A program made the translations under genes and the position numbers. Below the pieces are notes generated by a model. It ran no database searches and was not told where the DNA came from. It saw nothing but the letters and a program-made list of their open reading frames with translations. 64,000 nucleotides of DNA. Origin: a virus. The stretch's first letter is position 1. Each line of letters begins with the position of its first letter. The DNA lies in the IMG/VR virus record IMGVR_UViG_3300028920_000002, positions 1-64,000 of that record. One strand, given 5' to 3'. Below are positions 49,326 to 59,100 of the stretch, one piece after another.

Positions 49326-49834
49326 TGTCAGAAGCGCTGCAAGGTGTGGAGAGCGCAACGCCCACTCTACGGGCGTTCGTACATACCGTGCGCCTCTACA
49401 TGAGGGATTTCCCTGAGCTCAACCGGCTCATCGCAGGCGAGGAGAGCACCGACCGGATGATTGGCTGGGCGGTGCTCGACGCGCTCAATGCGTTCAACGG
49501 CACTCCACACGTCACCAACCTGACCCTCGAAGAACTGTTCGCGCGCAACCAGCAGCATCTGATGTTGCGCATGACGGTGATATCGCTCGTCGAGTCGGTG
49601 GGCCTCCTGCAGACGCGCAACCACATCAACTACTCCACCGGTGGCATCAACGTCGGCGTGAACGACAAGACGCCGCTTCTCATGAACTGGCTACAGTACT
49701 TCAAGTCCTACACCGACCAGCTCAAGCAGCAGGTCAAAGTGAGCTTGAACATCGAGGGCATTCTGGGCTCGGACCAAGTGGGTGCCCATAGTGAGTACTG
49801 GGCCGCGAATCTCTCCTACCTCTCGTACTACTGA
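49325..49834 (+). CDS. Putative head-tail connector protein, 169 aa
   Basis: The protein is helical at the N-terminus (TLRAFVHTVRLYMRDFPELN, then IGWAVLDALNAFN) with a following strand-containing part (INYSTGGINVGVNDKTPLLM) and a C-terminal helix (WLQYFKSYTDQLKQQVKVSL). Size, soluble character and position among genes after the capsid protein suggest a connector or neck protein. That is inference from context. It overlaps its upstream neighbour by one base. Confidence 0.55.
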   Translation: MSEALQGVESATPTLRAFVHTVRLYMRDFPELNRLIAGEESTDRMIGWAVLDALNAFNGTPHVTNLTLEELFARNQQHLMLRMTVISLVESVGLLQTRNHINYSTGGINVGVNDKTPLLMNWLQYFKSYTDQLKQQVKVSLNIEGILGSDQVGAHSEYWAANLSYLSYY

Positions 49835-49840
49835 GGCGTC

Positions 49841-50302
49841 ATGGCGGCTCTCTACACGCGCAAGTTCGGCAAGCTCGAGGACATGCAGCTCTTTCTGCAG
49901 GGCGGCATTCGCGGCGGCAAGAAGGTCGTTCAGCTCGACGGTAAGGTCTTTGGTCTGCACGGCAAGACGCTCGTGTTCAACACCCCGACTGGCACGGTCA
50001 CGTTCGCTGATGCTACCAACGCCGGCCTTACCTACAAGCAAATCGTCGACGAGATTGCCGCTGACGTGACCACTGTCGTGGGTAGATTCGACGGTGATGG
50101 TCGCCTCACCATCTTGGACGCCGACCTCAGCGGCCCCATCGACCTCGACGTTACCGGCACGGCCAACAAAGCTCTAGGCTTCAGTACGGTCAATGACACA
50201 GTCGGAACGCTCTACGCCGCGCCGGATGGTTCGGCTCCACGACTCGTCACCATGGGAGGCAACTCTCAGGGTGATGGCTACCACGTTGTGACGGAGGAGT
50301 GA
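49841..50302 (+). CDS. Small beta-rich protein with a sheath-like domain, 153 aa
   Basis: Residues about 44-130 (LVFNTPTGTVTFADATNAGL; TTVVGRFDGDGRLTILDADL; IDLDVTGTANKALGFS) follow the same pattern as residues about 85-180 of the tail sheath at 56157-59330 (VVTITFADPTATGLTPATVV; DRFQVRTTGVGEFQ). They probably share a fold. The N-terminus is helical and basic. It may be a tail-terminator or connector-associated beta-sandwich. The stop overlaps the next gene's ATG. Confidence 0.6.
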   Translation: MAALYTRKFGKLEDMQLFLQGGIRGGKKVVQLDGKVFGLHGKTLVFNTPTGTVTFADATNAGLTYKQIVDEIAADVTTVVGRFDGDGRLTILDADLSGPIDLDVTGTANKALGFSTVNDTVGTLYAAPDGSAPRLVTMGGNSQGDGYHVVTEE

Positions 50303-52236
50303 TGTCACGCATCGAAGACGCATTGAGACGGGACATCCCTCTGCATGTGGCGGCAGAGTACTTCTCCATGGTGAAGCAGGCTCGTGAGCTCACGATGAAG
50401 GGACGCGAGCAAATCAAGGAGAAGAACTTCGCCATTCCGAAGGGTGATGGGCCAGGAGATACTGGCAAGTACCCCATCCACGATGAGCGCCATGCGAAGA
50501 CCGCGCTCACCTATGTGGAGCAGCACGGCACGCCGGCGGAGAAGGCCAAGGTCTACTCGGCAGTGGCGAAGAAGTACCCAGGTCTCAGCCGCGAATCGAG
50601 CGTTCCTGCACTGCGAGAGAAGGCTCAGGAGAAGAAGGCCGCGGAGGAGAAGAAGGCGCCTATCAAGACGATGCACCCCGGAATCTCGGCGGCCATCGGC
50701 GCGGGTGGTGGTCAGGGAGTTCCTGACCTTGCGGCTGCTGCCTATCAGAAGATGAAGGGCAAGTCGGTTCGTGGAGCCGGCGTCAAGTCCCGCCTCGTAG
50801 GTGGCGCCATCGGTGCAGCTACGTTGGGAGCTGCCGGGTTGGCTGCACGTCGGCAGGAGAAGAAGCATCAGAAGCAGGAGAAGACGGCGGCCGATGAGTC
50901 CGACTCCGAACTGCGAGAGAAGGGACGACAGCGCGCTGTCTCCAGCATGGCCGCCGAGTTCGAGCGGGAGAAGTCCCGTCGGGCAGAGCGCGCCGGCGGC
51001 GCCCTGGGCGCCCTGGGTGGAGCTGCAGCAGGGGCGTTGGCTGGTAAGAAGCTCGTGGGTGGCAAGCTCGGGACGCTTGGTGGGGCGGCTCTCGGTTTGA
51101 CCACCGGGCGGCAGGCCGGCAAGGAGGTCGGCACCGAGGTCGACATCAAGCGGCACGAGAAGACCGCGGCGCTCAGATTCGATGAGGCGGCAGAGGCGCA
51201 GCTGCGCCCCATCGAGGCCGACACGCGTAAGGGTATGGGCAAGCTCTTCCGAGATGCTGGCATCGTGCGTGGGGCCGTACCCTCCGCTCTGGTCAGCGGG
51301 CTGGGAAGCGCTGCCCTCACCGCCGGAATGGGTGGTGGACTACGCGGGGCAGGCCGCGCCGCCGGCGCTGGCGCCCTCGGCGGGCTCGTCTTGGGCGGTC
51401 TCGGCGGTGCTCTGGCCGGGCAGGCCAAGGGGCAGGAGGCAGCCGAGCGCCTCAACGAGATGCGCCGCAACGCCGTCCTGGGGCGGGCCATCCAACAGCA
51501 GGCAGCTGCGCCTCCGCCGGAGGCAGTTCAGGAGCCGGTGAAGGCCGCTGCTGCCCGCATGAAGTTCAAGCTGGCCGCCACCAAGCTGGCCGACGACGGT
51601 GCCATGGGCCAGGAGGCCCCCATGACCTCCCCGACCGCGCCTGAGCTGCAGCCCCAGAACTATCTGGCGGCCGAGCAGATTGGCCAGCAGGCCCAGGACG
51701 CGACCGAGATGGCCTACTACAAGGAGCAGGCCCGTCAGGCTCAGCAGCAGGCGGCCATGGCCTCTCAGCAGGCCGAGGCGACGGCCGCTGCCTCCGCCGA
51801 GGGCCAGGCGCAGGCCCAGCAGCTCCAGCAGCAGGCGATGATGGCTCAGGATGAGGCCACCAAGCAGACCCAGGTGGCCGCCCAGCTACGCATCGCCCTG
51901 CAGGCCCAGCGGGCCAAGCTCATGGACGTGGTGAGCCAAGACCCGACTGAGGCCCTGGCCGCCGAGATTGGGCAGGGGCCGGCGCCGGCGGTGCCGCCGG
52001 GGGCCGAGGAGGCGGGGGCCGCCGCGGGCGCTCCACCGCCGCCCGAGGCCGGTATGCCCCAGCCTCCGCCTTCGGCCGCCGCCGCCAAGGAGATGGAGGA
52101 GGCCGCCCGCGCCCAGAACGACGCCGCCGAGCAGACCGCTCAGGCCGAGGGAGCCGCCCAGGGTGGCCCCGCTGCCGCCCCACCGCCCGGAGGCCCCGCC
52201 GGGCCGCCCGGCGCCGCCCCACCTGCAGGACCGTAG
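50302..52236 (+). CDS. Glycine-zipper virion protein with N-terminal DUF6582-like domain, 644 aa
   Basis: Residues about 45-92 (FAIPKG...YPIHDERHAKTALTYVE; GTPAEKAKVYSAVAKKYP) match a small domain seen in many phage and prophage proteins, which I recall as DUF6582. Long Gly/Ala zipper stretches follow, around residues 165-185, 230-275 and 330-385, with EKTAADES and HEKTAALRF between them. Residues about 440-545 are Gln/Ala coiled coil, and the C-terminus is Pro/Ala/Gly-rich. The N-terminus MVKQARELTMK fits the recurring K-x-A pattern. A packaged membrane-active protein is likely; the zipper/coil layout resembles ejection proteins, which is inference. Confidence 0.75.
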   Translation: MSRIEDALRRDIPLHVAAEYFSMVKQARELTMKGREQIKEKNFAIPKGDGPGDTGKYPIHDERHAKTALTYVEQHGTPAEKAKVYSAVAKKYPGLSRESSVPALREKAQEKKAAEEKKAPIKTMHPGISAAIGAGGGQGVPDLAAAAYQKMKGKSVRGAGVKSRLVGGAIGAATLGAAGLAARRQEKKHQKQEKTAADESDSELREKGRQRAVSSMAAEFEREKSRRAERAGGALGALGGAAAGALAGKKLVGGKLGTLGGAALGLTTGRQAGKEVGTEVDIKRHEKTAALRFDEAAEAQLRPIEADTRKGMGKLFRDAGIVRGAVPSALVSGLGSAALTAGMGGGLRGAGRAAGAGALGGLVLGGLGGALAGQAKGQEAAERLNEMRRNAVLGRAIQQQAAAPPPEAVQEPVKAAAARMKFKLAATKLADDGAMGQEAPMTSPTAPELQPQNYLAAEQIGQQAQDATEMAYYKEQARQAQQQAAMASQQAEATAAASAEGQAQAQQLQQQAMMAQDEATKQTQVAAQLRIALQAQRAKLMDVVSQDPTEALAAEIGQGPAPAVPPGAEEAGAAAGAPPPPEAGMPQPPPSAAAAKEMEEAARAQNDAAEQTAQAEGAAQGGPAAAPPPGGPAGPPGAAPPAGP

Positions 52237-52249
52237 CTAGGAGCCAGTC

Positions 52250-53956
52250 ATGTTGGACCAATTCCTCGAGGTCGCCTACGAGGCACAGCAGAAGAAGGAA
52301 GCTCAGGCCGAGATGGTCGAGGGCTTCAAGAACCTCCCCGAGCGGGAGCTGTTCAAGCTGGCCACCGGTCAGACCAAGCTCGCCATGTACGACGGGGACG
52401 ACTGGCTCGAGAAGTACAAGGACACGGAGCTCTACCCCGAGGCCCTACAGCTCGAGCAGCAGTGCCTGCAGGCCAAGATTCAGCAGGAGCAGAAGCGCTT
52501 GGCCGAGCAGGAGGAGCGGGACTCCAAGCGCGAGGAGCAAGATGAGGAGTGGCGCGCGATGGACGCCATCCGCCTGAAGAAGCGCATCCTCGACCTCAAG
52601 CTCAATCAGGCAGAGCTCGCAGCTCTCGGCTCAGAAGGCGGAGAGGCCGGCGAGGAAGAGGAGTCTGAGGAGGAAGAGGCCGAAGAGGAGGCCGAGGAGC
52701 CTGAGGCTGAAGAGGGCGAGGAAGAAGCCGAGGCCGACAACGCCGCAGTGGCAGCTGATGAGAAGGCTGCTTCAGACATGAAGACTGCAGTGTCTATTGA
52801 TTGGGTGCGTCGCGGCGCTAGGAGTGGTGCCAAGCAAAGGACTCTGAAGGGGGAGGGTGAGAAGCTAGTTCAGTCCATCCGCAAAGCTCGAGCGCCGTCG
52901 CCCAAGAGGCAGGCGGCTAGCAAGGGTCTAGCTGAAGGCATGGTAGAGGCTGCCCGAACCAAGAAGGCGTCAGCGGCTCTCACGAAGGTCGCTCAGCCTC
53001 CGGCGGCGCAATCCATGAACCCCATCAAGGCTCGGCGGGTTGTCCAGCCTCAGCTGGAGGACGTGGCTCTCGACATGGACCTGCCCGAAACCTACACGCC
53101 ACAGGACGTAGAGGCCGGCGGTGCGCTGCTCGGTGAGAACATCGCAGCTCAGCGGGGAAAGCTCCAAGAGCAGGCTCAGTACGCCCAAGAGCATCCGGTG
53201 ATGAACAAGCTGAAGGGCGCGGTGCCCGGCGCTGTGATTGGCGGGGTGGGCGGTGGCCTAATCGGTGCAAGTACGGGAGGTACGGGCAAGCAGATGTTGG
53301 CTCGGGGAGCCATCGGTGCTGGCCTCGGCGCGCTCGGCATGGGAGGAATCACCGCTGCCGCCACTCCCGGCGCCGCGAAGCGTCAGGAGACGGCGGGTGA
53401 GTACGAGGCTGCTGAGCAGGCGCTCACGCCAGAGCTGCGGCAGGCCCTGGTAGAGCGTGAGCTCAAGGATTGGGGAGCTGAGCAGGCGCACAACCGGGCT
53501 CTTGCTTTGGCAGAGGCTCGAGCACCTCGTACGAACATCTCGCAGACGACGCGCAACGTCATGCGTCCGCCGTACGCTGCGGAGGATGAGGACGAAGGGG
53601 ACTACCGGTATGCGTCCGCTCAGCTCAAGCTCGCGGCGGCGAAGATTCGCATGCGCCAAGAGATGGAGAAGGAGGCGTGGGGCCCGGTGCTGGCGGCGAT
53701 GGGCAAGGGCCTGCAGGGCATGGGGCAGTTCGCTGCCAAATCCGGCCGTCAACTCGGTGGTGCCATCAGCCGTGGCGCCAAGGCAGGTACGGTAGCGCCG
53801 GTAGGCCGCACCCTGGGTAGGCAGGCGCAGGCTGGAATGATGCGCGCAGGCCAGTGGGCGGCGAAGAATCCCAAGGCTGCCCTAGGTATTGCTGGCGCCG
53901 GCGCGCTGGGCGTTGGTGGTCTGGGGTACATGGCAGGCCGCGGCTCCAACCAGTAG
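52250..53956 (+). CDS. Glycine-zipper virion protein with acidic middle, 568 aa
   Basis: The ATG lies 13 bases past the previous stop with AGGAG upstream. The N-terminus contains YEAQQKKEAQAEM and LFKLATGQTKLAMY. Residues about 65-125 are coiled coil, and about 128-165 are almost all Glu with Ala. KTAVSIDWVRR, LTKVAQPP and QLKLAAAKI repeat the recurring motif. Gly zippers occur at about 325-375 and 540-568, the latter ending the protein as a hydrophobic helix (LGIAGAGALGVGGLGYMAGR). It shares this plan with the preceding gene. Function is inferred only as virion-associated and membrane-active. Confidence 0.73.
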   Translation: MLDQFLEVAYEAQQKKEAQAEMVEGFKNLPERELFKLATGQTKLAMYDGDDWLEKYKDTELYPEALQLEQQCLQAKIQQEQKRLAEQEERDSKREEQDEEWRAMDAIRLKKRILDLKLNQAELAALGSEGGEAGEEEESEEEEAEEEAEEPEAEEGEEEAEADNAAVAADEKAASDMKTAVSIDWVRRGARSGAKQRTLKGEGEKLVQSIRKARAPSPKRQAASKGLAEGMVEAARTKKASAALTKVAQPPAAQSMNPIKARRVVQPQLEDVALDMDLPETYTPQDVEAGGALLGENIAAQRGKLQEQAQYAQEHPVMNKLKGAVPGAVIGGVGGGLIGASTGGTGKQMLARGAIGAGLGALGMGGITAAATPGAAKRQETAGEYEAAEQALTPELRQALVERELKDWGAEQAHNRALALAEARAPRTNISQTTRNVMRPPYAAEDEDEGDYRYASAQLKLAAAKIRMRQEMEKEAWGPVLAAMGKGLQGMGQFAAKSGRQLGGAISRGAKAGTVAPVGRTLGRQAQAGMMRAGQWAAKNPKAALGIAGAGALGVGGLGYMAGRGSNQ

Positions 53957-53969
53957 GAGATGCATTTGA

Positions 53970-54860
53970 GTGCCCTGCCTGAAGGTCATCAACATCAAGG
54001 TTCGGTCTCTGTCGGTCGAGTACAACGAGGTCTCTTGGGAACTCGAGCCGACCAGCGAAGACGCCCTTGACTACACCTTCGAGGTGTTGAGGTCCGAAGG
54101 ACCTGAGGGACCTTTTGCGCCAGTTGCTCCTCCATTCGACGACCAGTACATCTTCGTCGACAACATCATCAAGAGCGCGAATCGACACCGTCAGTACTTC
54201 TACAAGGTGCGAATCACCAGCAAAATGTCTGGTGATTCCGAGGAGTTCGGACCTGCATCTCTCGGCGCAGATGCAGAGCTGGTGACGATTGAACTGCGCA
54301 CTCACATGAACCTCTTGTTCAAGGAGTACGCGGGTCGGTTGTGCTGGCTGCTGCCGGTGCGCACCTTCGGGCAGCGCTGCACGTGCTTCAACGAGACGCT
54401 GCAGCGTCGCACGCGTTCTGGCTGCCGTACCTGCTACGACACCGGCTTCGTCCGTGGGTACATGCACCCCATCGAGTTCTGGGCGCAGTTCGACCCCAGC
54501 CCCAAGGCAGAGCAGGAGACCAGCCTCGGTAAGCTCGAGCAGAGCAACACCACCCTACGCTTCGGCTATTGGCCACCGGCCAAGCCTGGCGACCTCATCA
54601 TCGAGAGCGAGAATCGACGGTGGAGAGTGGTGCAGGTCAGCTCGACGCAGCACAATCGAAGCGTGGTCCATCAGGAAGTCCAGGTCCACGAGGTTCCCAA
54701 GAGCGACATCGAGTACCTCATTGAGCTGCAGCTCGATAAGGCGCTGCGCGACATCACGAGCTCGCCCCCACGCAACTTCACCAACCCACACAACCTCGAA
54801 GCTTTCGAGGACGAGCACATCCCAGCCATCTACGACCTCTACTCCGGGTGCAGCCGATGA
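53970..54860 (+). CDS. Neck or connector protein with FnIII-like and zinc-site regions, 296 aa
   Basis: This GTG-start protein has an N-terminal beta-sandwich-like region (residues about 5-100: VEYNEVSWELEPTSEDALDY; YIFVDNIIKSANRHRQYFYK) resembling fibronectin type III. Residues about 130-152 carry CTCFNETLQRRTRSGCRTC, a likely zinc site. The rest is strand-rich (LIIESENRRWRVVQVSS), as in phage neck proteins. It lies between the glycine-zipper genes and the sheath. Head-tail connection is plausible by position. Its stop overlaps the next ATG. Confidence 0.58.
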   Translation: MPCLKVINIKVRSLSVEYNEVSWELEPTSEDALDYTFEVLRSEGPEGPFAPVAPPFDDQYIFVDNIIKSANRHRQYFYKVRITSKMSGDSEEFGPASLGADAELVTIELRTHMNLLFKEYAGRLCWLLPVRTFGQRCTCFNETLQRRTRSGCRTCYDTGFVRGYMHPIEFWAQFDPSPKAEQETSLGKLEQSNTTLRFGYWPPAKPGDLIIESENRRWRVVQVSSTQHNRSVVHQEVQVHEVPKSDIEYLIELQLDKALRDITSSPPRNFTNPHNLEAFEDEHIPAIYDLYSGCSR

Positions 54861-55228
54861 CTGCGTCAGTTCAGTACAGCGCTATGGCTGATGAGCTCAC
54901 CAAGATAGCTCAGCAGCCACAGGATGCAGCATCGAGTCCGCTTGAGGAGCAGAAACTTCCTCCGCACCCGGCACTCACCGCTGGTAAGGGAGCTCTGGGC
55001 TTCGGCGCCGGTCTGGGAGCTGGCTACCTGGGAGCGAAGGGGCTCGACCTGGCCATGGGTGGCCCAGGCAAACTGGCACCATGGGGGCTCAAGGCGGCGC
55101 CTGTACTCACCGGTCTTGGCGGACTGGCCTACATGCACTCTCAGGGCGTCACGCTCGACAAGATGCGCGAGGACGCTGCTGTGCGCCGGCGCATGAAGGA
55201 GGCTCAGCGTGGTCGCGTCAATTCCTGA
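54857..55228 (+). CDS. Small glycine-zipper protein with leader motif, 123 aa
   Basis: I start at the ATG overlapping the previous stop. The N-terminus MADELTKIAQQ (residues 10-20) matches the leader in the gene at 59340 almost exactly. Residues about 45-95 are a Gly/Leu zipper with two hydrophobic spans (LGFGAGLGAGYLGAKGLDLA; PVLTGLGGLAYM). The tail is basic. A packaged membrane protein is likely. It overlaps the next gene's GTG by 20 bases. Confidence 0.7.
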   Translation: MTASVQYSAMADELTKIAQQPQDAASSPLEEQKLPPHPALTAGKGALGFGAGLGAGYLGAKGLDLAMGGPGKLAPWGLKAAPVLTGLGGLAYMHSQGVTLDKMREDAAVRRRMKEAQRGRVNS

Positions 55229-56141
55229 GACGCGGGCGCTGTCTGCCTTCCCGGGCAGCAGCTTCAAGTACGGACCGCTCATGCATGTCCGCTACTTGTT
55301 CATCAGGTTCTGTCAAGGCTTGTTCCACGCGGCGCCGGAGAACTGCTACCACTGGGTAGAAGACCAGCACACCACCGAAATCTTCATCGCTGACGAAGAG
55401 ACGCTCAACCCGGAAGTCATCGCCAAGCGGCCCGGCATCTCCTTCACTCGAGGCCCAGTGCAGTTCTACTCGCTCGGCATCGACGACATGCAGGAGTACG
55501 ACTTCAGCTTGGATAAGAAGACCAAGGGTGTCCTCATTCCGGGCACGATGACCATCAACTGCTGCTCCAGAGTGCCCATCGAAAGCGAGCACATCGCATG
55601 GGTTGTCGCCGAACATCTGTGGCTTCTTCGACACCTCATGATGAGAGCTGGATTCTTCGAGATTGCCCGAGGAATTCAAGTCGGTGCGCCTTCAGCGGCT
55701 GGCTCCATCATCGCGCAAGACCGCGGTGAGGAGTTCACTTGTACGCCGGTGAGCGTGCCCTTCCAGTTCGCACGTACTTCTTCCTACACCCCGCTGGGCA
55801 AGGAAATCGTCAACAACATCGACATGAACTTGAGAGTCCGTAGGGGTTTGCCCATACAGAGTCTCGGTCCCGCACAAGCTGGACACGAGTATCCCATGGG
55901 TGTCTATACCTGCCAGCCGGAGTCATTTGCGCCTAACGCCGCCGACCTCCAGCGGGATGAAGACCTGCCCAAGATTCCTCACCCGCTCAATCCGGCAAAG
56001 ACCGTGAGAGTCCGCGTTGTTCGGCCCCATCGGGCGGGTACCAGACTCATCCAACGCCAGGGCGCCACTATTCCCATAGTGCGGCCCTGCGTGGAACAAT
56101 CGAACTCGCAATCAGCCCCAGTGTTTACGCAGCAAGGCTAG
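55209..56141 (+). CDS. Putative tail-completion or neck protein, 310 aa
   Basis: The GTG start has GGAGG ten bases upstream. The protein is a soluble mixed alpha/beta protein with aromatic-rich strands (SFKYGPLMHVRYLFIRFCQG) and a helical region (IAWVVAEHLWLLRHLMMRAG). The second half is strand-rich (EFTCTPVSVPFQFARTSSYT), and the C-terminus is basic and disordered. It sits immediately before the sheath, a usual place for tail-terminator or neck genes. No family is recognised. Confidence 0.55.
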   Translation: MVASIPETRALSAFPGSSFKYGPLMHVRYLFIRFCQGLFHAAPENCYHWVEDQHTTEIFIADEETLNPEVIAKRPGISFTRGPVQFYSLGIDDMQEYDFSLDKKTKGVLIPGTMTINCCSRVPIESEHIAWVVAEHLWLLRHLMMRAGFFEIARGIQVGAPSAAGSIIAQDRGEEFTCTPVSVPFQFARTSSYTPLGKEIVNNIDMNLRVRRGLPIQSLGPAQAGHEYPMGVYTCQPESFAPNAADLQRDEDLPKIPHPLNPAKTVRVRVVRPHRAGTRLIQRQGATIPIVRPCVEQSNSQSAPVFTQQG

Positions 56142-56156
56142 AGAAAGGAGCCCGCA

Positions 56157-59100
56157 GTGGCCGCAGAACAGCTTGCACGCCCCGGCGTAGAGGTCATCCA
56201 GGAGTTCCGCACGGTCACTCCTTCTGTCATCACGCCTACGCTCAATCCCTGTGTGGTCGGTGTGGCGAAGCAGCTCGTGGAGGTGCTTCAGTCCGATGGG
56301 GCTGGTGGCTCCGAGCTCAACCCGGATGCGCTCATCACCCTACCCGGCTTCTTCATCGCGTCGGCCGGCAGCGGTAGCCCCGTGGTCTACGGTGGATTGG
56401 ACGGCCTGGCGCTGGCCCTGTCCATCAATGAAGGCCCGGTAGTGACCATCACCTTCGCCGACCCAACGGCGACCGGACTGACCCCAGCGACGGTGGTCAA
56501 CGCCATCAACCAGCAGTTCACTCAGGATGGCATCACTTCGGCCATCGCAGAGACGGTGGGCACTGACCGCTTCCAGGTGCGCACTACGGGGGTCGGCGAG
56601 TTCCAGAACATCTTCGTCGACTCGACTACCGCTCAGGCAGTGGCGGACGCGTTCGGTATCGGTCTGCAGAAGACCTATCAGGGGCTGACCAGCTACAACC
56701 AGTACATCGTCACCGTCCCGGAAATCGCCTTCCCGGACCCGCGTGACAACCTCGACGAGCTCGCCATCCAGAAGGACACCATCCGGGTCTTCCTGTACCA
56801 GGGTAGCGGCACTGGGCTACAGGAGGTCAAGCGGGACGAGAGCTTCCTACGTCGCGGTGAGGTGAACGACCAGGCCAGCTTCACCAGTACCATCGCTGGC
56901 CCGCCGACGTACCCGACGGACTTCTATGACAAGACCGTGCGCATCCTGGTGGATGGGGTGCTGCAGGTCTACACGTTCCCGGGTTCTGGTACGGCCCCGG
57001 CCGACGCCGACGCTGTGGCCACACTGCTCAGCGCTGGTTTCAGCGGTGTGACGGTGACCAACTTGGCCGGCGTTCTGACTTGGACGCGCGACGACGGTGG
57101 CTACGCCAACACCATCGCTGTGGATGGCACGGCCGGTACTGCCCACACCATCCTTGGTCTGACGACTCAGAGCTCCGCAGGCATCTCCATCCGAGCCATC
57201 GACGATGGCAACGGTGATGCCGTCACTCCGCTGCTGCAGTTCGACGGGGCATCTCCGCAGGACTTCACCGCCACTGGCGCACCCGCCACGGCGGCCGTCC
57301 TGGCCGGTACCGGTGTGGTGACCTACGGCAACATCAGTGCCGGTGACACCCTCGTCATCTCCGATGGCAACCAGGAGCAGACCATCACCTTCCTGGGCAC
57401 GGAGACGAGCATCGATGGTGGCTCCCCCGACATGAAGACCACCATCGAGGCGGTGGTGGGACCGGCTGCCGGAGGCAAGATTACCGTCGATGACGCTGGC
57501 ACCGACCAGCTACGGCTCACCCACTCAGACCTCGGCGAGGAGTCGTACATCAAGCTGGTGGGTGGCACGGTCAGCTTCGCTGACCTGGACGATGATGCCA
57601 CCCCGACGTTGTACGCCGGCGTCACGGCCAACGGCGACCCGTTCGCCCCGCAGCCGGGTGACCACCTGTACATCGACGGGTTGTTCTACGCCACCATCAC
57701 CAAGGTCGCCCCAGGCGGAGCTGGTAACGAGGACGTGCTGAAGATTGACCGTCAGGTCCCCATCAGCAACAACATCGGCCGCCGGTTCTACATCATCTCG
57801 CAGGACATCGTCCCCGGGGATGCCGCCATCGGCGTGACCATCCCGACACCGGACCTGACGGTGGATGCAGAAGGCAACGTCATCCTCAAGCACAACCTGC
57901 TGCGGGACACCACCGGCGCGCCCATCAGTGGCAAGGCGCCCATCTACCTGTCGTACACCGCCGTGCGTCAGGATGTGACGGCTCTGGCCAGCAACCCGGG
58001 CTTGCTGCGTTTCGACACCACGACTGAGCTCGACTCGGCTCTGGAGCCCATCAACACCGACAACCCGTTGGCGTTGGGGTTGTACTACGCGATGATTAAC
58101 GCCGCTGGCATCCAGGTGACCGGTCTGGGCGTGGACGAAATCAGCGCGGACAGCCCGTTCGGTACGGTGGAGGCATTCACCCGGGCGGCGGAGTACCTCG
58201 AGGGCTACGAAGTGTACGCCCTGGCTCCGCTCACCCACGACCGAACGGTCGCCGAGGTGTTCAACACCCACGTCAACTTCATGAGCGAGCCCGAGAGCAA
58301 GGGTGAGCGTATCGTCATCTGGAACCCGGAGGTTCCGACCAACCGCAACGACACGCTGGTCGCCTCGGGCACCGACGGCGACGGTCTGACCACCACCACC
58401 TTTGACACCAAGGTGGTCAACCTCAGCGCGCTGCTCCTGAACGCCGGCGTGGATGCCACCGGCACCATCCCGGTCAGTGATGGAGTCCTCCTCGACATCG
58501 CCAGCGATGCCAAGCGCTACAGCGTGGAGAGCGTCAGCGGCGGCGTGGTGACCATCCGTACGGTCTTCAACGCCGGCGAGAACGATGACGGCTACTACAG
58601 CACTACCGCCCTCACCCTGCCTCTCATCAGCGAAGCCTTCGCGATTCGTGTACGAGGCACCGCGCTGGTCACGGCAGCTGGTACGGCAGACAAGGATGCC
58701 ATCGCGGAGACCGTGGCCACGACCGGCCAGGCATTCCAGAACCGTCGGTTCTGGATGACCTTCCCGGACCAGGCGGCGGCCACCATCGAAGGGCTCGAGC
58801 AGCTCGTCAACGGCTTCTACATGAACGCGGCCATCGCGGGCATGATTGGCCAGCAGCCTCCGCAGCAGTCCTTCACCAACTTCCCGATGACCGGCTTCAC
58901 CCGGGTCATCGGGTCGCAGGACACCTTCAACGACCGGCAGCTCAACGTGATGGCCGGCGGCGGCGCCTACATCATCGTGCAGGACGCTGAGGGCGCCCCG
59001 CTCATCAGCCGGATGGCTCTGACCACCGACCTGACGAGCATCGAGACCCGGACTGACTCCATCACCAAGGTCGTGGACTTCACCGCGAAGTTCATGCGCC

